Shown here: piece after piece, positions 42,501 to 54,500 of the stretch
How positions within the stretch are numbered: the first letter of the stretch is position 1
Layout of the letters: each line of letters opens with the position of its first letter
NCBI GenBank assembly: GCA_027943335.1
Contig: BSBK01000873.1
Span: forward strand, 124,001 to 188,000
Source of the DNA: Chamaecyparis obtusa
Taxonomy: Eukaryota > Streptophyta > Pinopsida > Cupressales > Cupressaceae
Length of the DNA stretch: 64,000 nt
Reading direction: 5' to 3'
Translations under genes and position numbers: made by a program
The notes under the pieces: model-generated
What the model was told of the DNA's origin: nothing
The model's database searches: none
The model's input: only the letters and a program-made list of their open reading frames with translations

Positions 42501-45500
42501 AGATTATTGATTACATCAATAGTAAGGTGAAAGAAGGAAAAAGTGAACAAATAGTTTACTTATCCAAGTTTGAATACCATCATAAAATAGTTGATGAAAA
42601 GGATGAATATGAGGAGGTATGTCCACTCAAGAGTGAATAAATTTTAGATTTGTTATCTATAGAAAGCCAAAAATATTCTTATGAGAGTAATTCAATAATT
42701 TCATGTCCAACTCACACTAATTTCAACAAAGATAAAAAAAATATAAAAGATGAATTATTTAATGATGGGTCAATAACAAAGATGAATTTCCCTCAAGACA
42801 AGGTTGCCTCTAATGAACTAGTGAGGATATTTACTATGAATGGAAAAATGTATCTAATTTTACAAACAACTTCAAATTATTTTCCAATTCATTATAAGAT
42901 AAAACAATAGAGGATAATGAATTGATATTATATGATGATGTACAATTAAAGAAGATTTTCATATATTTAAAAATCCCTTATACGAGGAAATAGTTTTAGA
43001 CATGACTAGATAGTTATATAGTTTTGTGAAATAAATAACAATGCTAAAGTTAGTGCATTTGAAAACCTTGGGATTCCAGGAAAGAAAATCAGGATGCTGA
43101 TGGAGTTCTTTTAGAAATTTAAGTGAAAAAGGTCATCTTAAAAATTTAGGGTTTTTTTATGACACTTTTCACCAAAAAGAGATATAGTTAAAAAATGAAT
43201 CAGTATATTCATGTTCTCCTTTTTAGAGATCAGAGAACTATTTACCTAATCCACATGAACCACAACAATATGATATACAATCCTATAATAGAATCGGGAA
43301 TAGTACTTTCAGTTGTGTAGAAAAATAGTTTTGCTAGATGGAGAGGTTTTTTGATAGAAATTATAATGACCTAGTTGATTGTGATAAAATGGTGAATGAT
43401 GTCAAAATAAATGACCATGATATTTCTAGTGACATAATGTTGGGACATGACCAAAATCAAATTTTTGTTAGAGGAAAGTGATATGGATATGATTTGATTT
43501 CTACTATTAAGAAGTGACTAGACAATCTCAATGGAATAGGCATTTGGTCTACATCCCAGAGAAAGTTAGATTCTTGCTATGTCTGCAAGGAGCATACATT
43601 CCCATGAAATAGCCACAATTGGCACCTTTAGATTTTGAATTTTTTTAGAAGTGCTATGACAATGATTAAGTTATAACACTTAGAGACTCCCTATAAAGTT
43701 TACACAGTTAGCCTACTTTGAAACATAATAAATCAAAACCCCCCATTGTCATGCAAAATCACTTGGTAGGAATGTTCATCCATCATATGTGAGTTCCTAT
43801 GTAAGTTTTCAGCCTTCCATCATCTAATTTGAAAGGTTTTTGAAGCTTTAACTTTTAGGGTTCTGAAATAGTTGTACAATGAATATTTTAGAATCCTTTG
43901 AGAAAGCCATTTTCATGAGTCAATTATATTTATATATCCAAGGTCTTTCTCATCATACCAATTGTTCCTTTGAATTGTCCTTATCATAAAATGAACCTTT
44001 TCTCATAATGTTAGGACCTTGCTTGATATTTTTTTCAAAACCCAATTCATTTGTAATTTGTTGCCTAAATGTTGCAAAATATATCGGAGTATCCTTCTAT
44101 CAAAATTGATATCTTATGTCTAGATAAATTTCTAGTCAAACCAATTAATCCTAGCAATAATCCATATCTCAATAAACACCTATTAGACATAATTTTTTAG
44201 AGCCATAATGCTCCATTTGACATTTTTTCAAAATAGAAACCAAACACACTTTATTAATATTTTTTAATTACATAGTATCGATATGTGAATAGAGGCCCGT
44301 ATTGGAAATTTATATTTCTCAATTGGACAAACATCACATCAAACAGACTAGTCCTCATTGTTAATATGATTTAGAACAACAGAGAGGGGGGGTGAATCAG
44401 TTGTTCTCAGGTCTTGATGTATAAAATAACTTCAAAAACTTTTCTTTAAATCAGATCAAGCAACCAAAACAAACTTAGTCACCACTGATTCAATAATAGA
44501 AACATATAACACTGCAGTCTACTACCTAGGTGTAACTAACTTGTAAAACACATAAATGTTCAAACCAAAACATTCACACAAGTATTGACACCAAGATTTA
44601 TAGTGGAAACCCAATATGGGAAAAACCACTTTGTAACATGCTACTATTATTTTCACTCTTCTAAAGTGAGCTTGGTTAAAAGCCAACCCTGTCAAAGGTT
44701 ACAATACACACTGTCAAGTGTGACCCAGTTAAAGGATTTCAATCACCCTATTAAAAGTGAGCCTGGTCAAAAGACTTACATACACTCCATTAGAATGCAA
44801 CCTTGTTCAAAGGATTTAACATATGACTGTTAGGTCAACCTCTGTTAAAAGGATTTTGACTGTTACAATGGTTAAAAAGTAGCAGCAGTATTGATTTGAA
44901 AAACATACAACTCACTTTACAAATATCAGATCCAATTTCGTACACAAATGCTGGTTTACTGAGTTTGAAACTTTTCCATCTCCATCTCTGATCTGCTCGG
45001 AACTTTTCTTCAAGCAATCACCACACTTCTCCTTCAGCCTTTTTTACAGTCAATAAAACTTACTTTTCTTCTAGCATCTACTTCACCCATGCATTCACAT
45101 ACCAAATGCTTCGGTTCCCTTAATACTTTCCTTTGTTAGGTTAACTTATCTTTTGTTGCTTAATCTCCTTCATAGATCTTAGGGTTAGGTCAGATTCATT
45201 GAATCTACCTGCTTCATGTTCTTTGTCTCCTCTTCTAGAATCATCTCAAATCTCATAAAGATTTACAATAAAATGTTTTACAAAGCATTAAATGCTTCCA
45301 TACAATCAATAAATAAAGTCAACATGGTTTACATAATCCAAGAATTCAACAATGTCGGCTCCAAATCTGAATTCTCTTCAAATATAAAAATGCTGGTGCT
45401 CGGTCAATACTATGATCATCCACTCAGTCTTCATGTAAAACGCTCGGTCACTACTAAAACTATTTCCTCGACATATATTGTCTTCCTCAGTAAATTACTG

Positions 45501-48500
45501 ATACTCGGTCGACACTAGATTTTTGCTTGGCATATACTAACTTGGTCGACACTAACATAACTCGGCTAAAACATGATTTCTTCATTTTTGCTCAGCTAAG
45601 CCTACCAGTTTAGTCTTCAATCTTACTAAGATAAACAATACATTGTCCCATCATTGTACAACATAGTCAAGTACACTTTGTAGTATCAAGATAACTCAAC
45701 CTCTCCCTAGGTGCTATTGTTACCATCCTTTCTTTCCCTTCTCACAATAGATATAGTACTTTCCTAAGTAGCAACGGTCTTACCAATTAAGGTTTGACAT
45801 CAATGACAATACAACAATTGTTTCAATTGCAGTTTCCAACAAATGATCTTTTGTAGGACAACATATTCCCATCCATGGTTACAGAGCTTTGCAGACTAGT
45901 TTGGCATTTTTTTAGAGGTAGAACTAGATGGTGTTTGCAGAGGTTTTCCATGACAACTTCAAGAGAAACAATCTTTTCTAATTGATATCTTGCACATCTG
46001 ATGGAGTTTGGGAAATCTTCTTGCAACACATGTTTAATAAACCTTAATGAATACATCCACTTGGTGAAAAATTCTCATAATTGAGTTTGATAATTTTCCA
46101 AAGGAAATTTCAAAAGTAGTTGATTTAGTTTTGGAGGTCTAAAAGAAACAATAAAAATGGTGTGCAACCCTTTATCATCATTTGATTTGAGATACATTAA
46201 ACTGAAGTCTTAGAGAATTCCAATATAAAAAGTTGTTTCAAAATGAAAACTTTTAGATCTGGGCCCACATTGGGACTGGACAATGATCATGAATTTTAGA
46301 ACTTGATTTAAAGCTAGTGGTAATGTTTACATTTTTTAAATCATTTGATTTAAATAATAGTATAAAAAGTGAGAATATAAGATGAGGTCGTATACTATTT
46401 CACAAACAGTATAAAATGTGAGATTATTTATGCCATTAGAAAGTAATATAGTCTTTGCACTTATTAAGGAAGGTGGATCTATTTTCCAATTTAAAACCCC
46501 ATGCACAATTACAAAGGGATTGTGGTTGATAATTTACAAATGAGGAATGCCAAGTTTCTATGAAAATCAAAGCCTGTCAACCCCCTACTTACCTCCACCA
46601 ATGATGAGTTGCGTATCGGAGAAAGAACAGAAAAATCCCACTGAATATCTCTACCTCCTATATAATGCAATGGACTGATGGAATTTTGATATAGCTTAAA
46701 GCCCGTTTGGGTGTTGGAATTAGACTGGATATTCCAGAATTAGATTTCTGTATAACCTCAATTCCATGTTTGTGTCCATCCAAAAAATTGAAATTAAAAA
46801 TTTGAAATTCCAATTTTGCCCCCAAAATGGGCATTTCATCTTCCACTCAAATAGGTGGAATTGGAATTTCCAATTTTTATAAAACCAAATTTAATATTTC
46901 ATGGGATCTGTGACTATAAGGATGTATATTATATTGCTATAAGGATGTATATACACACATGTGTGTATATATACACATGTGTGTATATACATACATGTGT
47001 GTATATACATATGTATATATACACATGTGTGTATATATGTATATATACACACGTGTGTGTATGTGTGTATACACACACATGTGTATGTGTGCATGTGTAT
47101 ACATGTGTGTGTATACACACATATGTGTATGTGTATATATACATATGTGTGCATATATGTATATATACACATGTATCTGTGTAATTTAAAGAAATTAAAA
47201 TAAATAATTAAAATTTCTTATGCATCTTTTTAGTCATCTTCCGGGTGAACCAAACGGGTCAGCTCATATTCTGGAAATCATTTTCAGGAATTGTATCTTC
47301 CAAAATTACAGCACCTTCAAGAATTGACTGAAATTGACATTTGGTATTCCAGCACCCAAACGGCCCTTAAGCCATTGGTATATGAGAACATGGGTTGTTC
47401 ATGTTAGATTGATAAATTATTCATTGGTCAAATAATAAGAAGTTTCCAAATTGTGGGCACAGACCAAGAGGATGTTTCCATACAATTACTACTAGAATGA
47501 TCTACAAACACCTACCCCAGCTATCCACAATTAATTCTTCATATAACTCTGGTCTATAGTAAAGCTAGCATTTAATTTGTATTTCTTTATAAATCTAATA
47601 GACTGGGCCTGTGATCATTTGAGCTCAATTTGAATTTCCAATATGGTATCAGAGTTGCACAACGAAGATAATGAGATATTGGCATCAATGAAAGGCTTTT
47701 ATCAGATATTGGCAAATATATTTCCTAAAAATGTCCTTCCAAAGTAGTTGCGTGTCGTGGTAGACATAATGTGGAAGCAGAGACTAAGAAGTGCAGTACG
47801 ATTGTAGAATACGAAAGGGAAAAGGAGGCATGTATGTTGTTTGATAAAGAATGTCAAGGCACGATTTCACAATGCAATGATTTCAAGATTTGGAGCAAAT
47901 TAATTGGTTGACTAGACTTTAGAGACCTATGATCAAATGTGTGTAAAACGTTGATATATGAAGAAGACAAGTTGTTTCTATTTTGAAGATATTATAGTTG
48001 GAAATGCTCGGTGTGAAGTCACAGAGCAGGCGCTTTAATTATATGACAAAATGTCTCAAAAAAATATGATACCCCAATATACCCCAAGATAGAATTTGGA
48101 CTCAGATAAGTATGATTTTGTAGCAACACAATGGGCGCATTGATGCCAAACATTAATGCTAAAAGGCTCACTAATTTAGATTTATCTGTGACTTCAGTTT
48201 ACATTTAGACTTGTTGTTCAACTTCGTTACCCAATTGATCAGGCACTGGTCTATGTAATTTCCTATTTTAGTTCAGACATACTTAGTAATATTAATCATT
48301 TTCTCAGTTATTTCCTTTGCATCAATTTAAGGAAGTTTAGGAGTTTAGAAGAGTAGAAGTTAGACTGCTTTATTTCAAACATTCATGCCGCTCTGAAATA
48401 GAGGTAGTAGAGGTTGAAGATAAACTATTAGGAGATCAGATCTACTAAATTGGTACATAGGTACACCTGCCTTGATCTAGTAGAGCCAAAAGTGCAGGGA

Positions 48501-51500
48501 ACTAAAACCAAATCAGTTGTTTCATTCGTTGGCTAGAATACATTGCAAAATTCAATCATAGAGCCTGGTATCCTCTTAGAGTTTGGCAAACCTGTGATTT
48601 TGGGAATCAACACAAGGCATTTTTAGAAAGAGAATAAGGGTGCCAATCTAATTATTAGGCCTACAAAGAATAGCCTAACCAACAAAGCTCCCTTTTGCCC
48701 CTATAGCATAAGAGTTGGAAAATGACCAAATACAATTGCTAATTTTATTGAAAGCCTCTATTGACATTTTAGTCTCTTAAATAAGAAGAATATCTAGATG
48801 AAGATTTTTTTATCATACTTTTCACTAAAATCTGTTTATGAGATCCATTGAGCCCTCTGATATTCCAAGAAAGAATAATTTTTTTTTGGTTTACAAGAGC
48901 AAGACTTCTCATGAGTGCTCTAGCTACCATTCACAACATCCCTTGTTGCACTAGCCTCACAAATATACTTAGCCTATCTATGACTAGTTTTGATGCAGTT
49001 TTCCACATCAGCTGACTTACGAACCTTCAAATAGGGTGCCAGAGGAGGGGAGTCTTTATCCGTTAGGAGAAGAGGGGAGAAGAGGGGTACAACAAGCTAA
49101 AGAGGATGGGAGAGATTTGGACACCAACACGACTGTCATTTAATAAATGGGGGAAGAGGAAAGAGTGGTAAAGTAGATAATAGACTTAGGAAGACCCAAA
49201 GGGGGTGAAGATGAGGGCACAAGATTAGTAAAAGGAACCAACTAAAGGCCCTTCTGAGAATCCAAACCTGAGGATGTTCCACTACTAGAGCAACACCAAT
49301 AGGCACAAAGTCCAAAGCTATCATAGAAGAGAAAGACTCCAAAGCCACCCCAACAAACTCCAACACTTTAGCAAGAGAAGGATCTAGATCTCACAACATA
49401 ACAGGCTTACCCATCTAGTTAGAGACAAAACCATTTGGGTAGGAACAAAAGAATACATTTGTCACCAACCACAACAAATGAAAGGGAAGTCAATTTGAGA
49501 GATTTAGGGGACAAGATAGAGTCCTCAACTTTCTCTTTACCCAAAGAAAAATCTCAACAATCTTAAGACATTCAAAACTGAGATGGTCAACCGGGGAACA
49601 AATCTGGCAAAACGGGGTTGAGTTTTCATATTCAACCCTCTAAGTCCAGGACCCCAACTAGGATTTCATCTCAACCGACATTGAGAGAATGGTACCTAGT
49701 ACCACTGAAACACAAAAATAGATGAAAATAAATTTGACTCTTCTCTTAGTGACAGTGTCGACACCAAGAAGTCCCCAAAGGAGTTAGCAATGTCCTCAAT
49801 CACTTTTTCATCCTAGAATTCCAAGGGTAAGTTAGGGAGACAGACCTAGGTCAGGATCGCACCGAAGAGATGCGTCACCGAATCAATACTTGACCTCCAT
49901 TTAGATCTATGGAGGGGTTATTGTTCATAAACCAAGGCATTGCATCTAAGATACAAACATAGTCCTCCCTTAAGGAGAAAAAGAAGCAAAAACAACCCTT
50001 AAGGAGGGCTGAGATAGAAACAAAGCCTTTCAAAGCCCACGACTTGACTACCCACTTTCTGGAAAGAATAATATAAATCCTCTAGCCTCCAAACTTACCA
50101 ACTAAGGAGTTAAGAATTTTAAAAATAGAACAATCAAGGGAAGGGTCTAAGACGTTAATAGAGGTACCTGTTAGAAATGAAGGCCAACAGGCACCTAATT
50201 TCTTATGTATTTTATTATGTCTGTTCGGTTCTACAAACTGTTCATTGTATTCATCTGGAGCCTTTATATATTTGCTGCTCCTGTTCATTTGTAATCAACT
50301 TTTAAGATATAATCCAATACTCTGCAGTCTGGACGTAGCCACAATTTGTGGTGAACCAGGATAAATCTCGTCTTTGCATTTATTAATTAGTTTTATATTC
50401 TTCTGTTTACTTTCTCATTTTTAATCCTTTCAATTGGTATCAGAGCACAGGTTGTGCAGGTTGGAAATCTGGGTTGAATTTCCAGAGAGATGGAGGATTC
50501 AAAAATAGAGAAATTCTTAGGCAAAAACTTCAGCCTGTGGAAAGTGCAGATGCGTTCTTTGCTGATCAAGCAAGAACTTGAAATCGCAATAGATGGAAAA
50601 GCAAAAAAACCAGCAACGATATCGGATGAAGATTGGAAGAAAATTGATGATAAAGCAACGGCATCAATTTTTCTTTCGCTGTCACAAAATGTTCTGTTTA
50701 ATGTCTACAATGAAAAGACAACAAAAGGAGTTTGGGATAAACTTCAGAGCACATACGAAATGGCATCGGCTGCAAACAAAATCTTCATTATGAAGAAGCT
50801 TTATAAGTTGAAAATGAAGGAAGGAACTACGATGTCGAATCATGTGAATGATTTGAACACTTTATTGTGTCAAGCAACCTCAGTTGGAATGACTCAAGAT
50901 GATGAAGCCAAAGCTATCATTTTGTTATGTTCTTTATCGGATAGCTGGGATCCTGTAGTTACAGCAGTTAGCACCGCTAATTCCTCAAAGAAGTTGGTTT
51001 ATGATGATGTGGTTGCTACCTTACTCAGTGAAGACATGAGAAGAAGCAATAAAGACACCCCATCCGGTGATGCTCTTACCGCGGTCAGCACCGAAAGAAG
51101 GGGAAGAAGCCATCATAGAGGAAATAATAATTACAACTACAAAAAATCAAGATCACCCAATCGATCAAAATCAAGAGGAAGAAATGGAGAGTGCTGGTTT
51201 TGTGGCAAACCTGGCCACTCAAAATGAAATTGCAGGTCATACAAGAAAGCACAAGAAAAAGTAAGGAATAGTGAAGCTAATACAGCCTATGAAGGAGATG
51301 ACGCTGCTCTAGTTCTTTCTACAACCAACTCAAAATCAGATTCTTGGGTCATAGATTCCGGAGCCTCCTTCCATGCTACTTCAAGAATGGATTATTTTAA
51401 AAATTATCAAGAAGGTGAATTTGGAGAAGTGTTTTTGGGCGACAATAAAGCATGTAAAATCATTGGGAAAGGAGAAGTTCTTTTGCATCTAGAAGGTGGA

Positions 51501-54500
51501 GAAAAATTGTTGCTCAAGGATGTTAGACATGTTCCTCAATTAAAGAGGAATCTAATTTCAGTCAGCCAACTATATACCCAAGGATTTAAAACAGAACTTA
51601 CGGATACTTGGAAAATAGTCAAAGGTTCATTGGCTATTGCAAAAGGAGAGAAGACCGGTTATATCTTTGCTGAAACTGTTATAACTATGTGCAAATTCCT
51701 TACCAAGTGTCTTGCTGTCATTCAACAACACCAAAATATCCGGTACCAAGAGTTTGGAGATTTGTAACCAACATATCCAGCCCATACAACTCACCATGTA
51801 GTAAATAATTACATCTTCCAACAAAACACATCAAAAAACTATTGACGTGCAAAAACCTAGAAGATCATTATAGACCAATCCAAATTGTATGAGCAATGTC
51901 AACCAAAAGTTGACTCAATCTACCAATCAGCACATAGAAGGTGTGGCAATAACTTGAGATGAACTGCAAACCGCAACCAACCTACTGAAACCGTTATAAC
52001 TATATCTAGCACCGTTCTTCTCTGATATCAGTTTTGCTATCATTCAACAACACCGAAGGAATTACATTTTTTCTAGATATGTATGAATCAGACAAGATGG
52101 AATGACTCAAGTTGCTAAAACCGTTATAACTATGTGCAAATTCCTTACCAAGAATTGGTTGACTGCGTTCCTTTCTATCGTAACTGGTGTGTGTGGGGGG
52201 AGGCAGGGGACAGTTAGCAAGACTCCCACCATTAAATGATTCTTCTCTGCTGTGCCTTCCATGACCAATTTCAATGTTCCTACCACTGTGTTGATTACCA
52301 AGAGTAGAGTAATCATTCAACAAGTCTTCTGATGAAGAGCTATGATGAGGAATTGAAGATAAAACAGAGGCGGGAGAATTGCTTATAGGAGTCACATTGA
52401 AATGGCTAGAAGTATTTTGATTGCCATTGTTCATCATATCGAATAGAGGAATGTATTCTTTTGTAGAAAGTTCTTCTTCTTTAGAGTGAGGAAATGTATT
52501 TTCATTAAAGACTACATCCCTGCTTCTGATAATTTTCTTATCAGTTAAGCTCCAAAGTCTGTAACCAAATTTTTCTTCCCCATATCCAACGAATATGCAA
52601 GGTTGTGATTTGGGATCCAGCTTGCTCCGTTTTTCTTTAGGAACATGTGCAAAAGCCTGACAACCAAACACTTTAAGATGGGAGTAGGAAATTCTTCTTC
52701 CCTTCCATTCTTCTTCTGGAATTTCAAAGTTCAACCTTGATGAGGGACTTCGATTAATCAAATAGACCACTGTATTGCATGCTTCAACCCAAAACTCTTT
52801 TCCCAAACCTGCATGAGAAAGCATACAACGAGCTTTCTCAAGGATTGTTCTATTAAGCCTTTCCGCTGCCCCATTTTCTTGAGGGGTATAGGGGACAACT
52901 TTCACCCTACGGATGCCATTATCTGCACAATAGTTATCAAATTCCAGCGAACAAAACTCCCCTCCATTATCCATTTTTAAATATTTAATTTTGTGGCCTC
53001 TTTGATTTTCAACAAGAGCTTTGAAAATTTTAAATTTAGAAAAAACTTTTGACTTATTTGCCATCATATATATCCAAACTTTCCTAGTACAATCATCAAG
53101 GAAAGTAATGAAATATTTAGCTCCTCCTATAGAACTTACCTCGGTAGGACCAAAGACATCCGAGTGCACAAGCTCCAATGCCCATCCTTCAAGAAGCTGA
53201 CCCGCTTTTGCTTGCCGTAGAGACAGTGTTCACAAAACTCCAAGTTTGCTGATTGGAGACCCGGTAGTTGATCCCTTTTGAGTAGTGCTTCTAGGCCTTT
53301 CTTGCTCATGTGGCCTAATCTTTGATGCCAAAGTGTCGCATCGCTGCCTATGACTGTCATAGCAGCTCCCACCTCATTGATTGGTTTCAAAATATAGAGG
53401 CTACCGGTCTTCTCTCCTTTTGCAATAGCCAATGAACCTTTGACTATTTTCCAAGTATCTGTAAGTTCTATTTTAAATCCTTGGGTATATAGTTGGCTGA
53501 CTGAAATTAGATTCCTCTTTAATTGAGGAACATGTCTAACATCCTTGAGCAACAATTTTTCTCCACCTTCTAGATGCAAAAGAACTTCTCCTTTCCCAAT
53601 GATTTTACATGCTTTATTGTCGCCCAAAAACACTTCTCCAAATTCACCTTCTTGATAATTTTTAAAATAATCCATTCTTGAAGTAGCATGGAAGGAGGCT
53701 CCGGAATCTATGACCCAAGAATCTGATTTTGAGTCGGTTGTAGAAAGAACTAGAGCAGCGTCATCTCCTTCATAGGCTGTATTAGCTTCACTATTCCTTA
53801 CTTTTTCTTGTGCTTTCTTGTATGACCTGCAATTTCATTTTGAGTGGCCAGGTTTGCCACAAAACCAGCACTTTCCATTTCTTCCTCTTGATTTTGATCG
53901 ATTGGGTGATCTTGATTTTCTGTAGTTGTAATTATTATTTCCTCTATGATGGCTTCTTCCCCTTCTTTCGGTGCTGACCGCGGTAAGAGCATCACCGGAT
54001 GGGGTGTCTTTATTGCTTCTTCTCATGTCTTCACTGAGTAAGGTAGCAACCACATCATCATAAACCAATTCTTGGTAAGGAATTTGCACATAGTTATAAC
54101 GGTTTCAGCAAAGATATTACTAACAATACCCCTCATGGAAGTGATGATCGAGCACACGGTTGTCTCCAGCTCCCTCACGACAGTCAACAAGACCACGGCA
54201 AAGGAGACACAGAGACCGTTTACGGTGGAAGCCTTCGAAATAAAAACACCAAACATTTCTGTTTCGGCAGGGAGCTTGACATTCACGGTGACAACAACAG
54301 TCAACATGGCAATGAATGTGATACCTCCCACGGTTTCAACAGAGATATCTCCCACGGCTCCCACGGCTTAAACAGAGATACCTCCCACGGTCATGGCAGG
54401 GAATTTGGGGACTTTCTTAGCCACGAAAACCTCCACGGCAGTCAACAAATTCATGACAGCGAGTTTGGAATTGACAAAAACACCAGTCTCGACAATGAAC

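Noticed and set aside
45823..46056. 77-codon minus-strand ORF
   Set aside because: No recognisable domain and no neighbouring element structure to support it.
46855..47203. Tyr/Cys/His-rich ORFs in five frames
   Set aside because: Produced by the alternating TG/TA microsatellite.
54023..54371. Open frames on both strands rich in Thr/Val
   Set aside because: Off-frame translations of the Copia linker repeat; the frame continuous with LGKEFAHSYN and the RT is another one.
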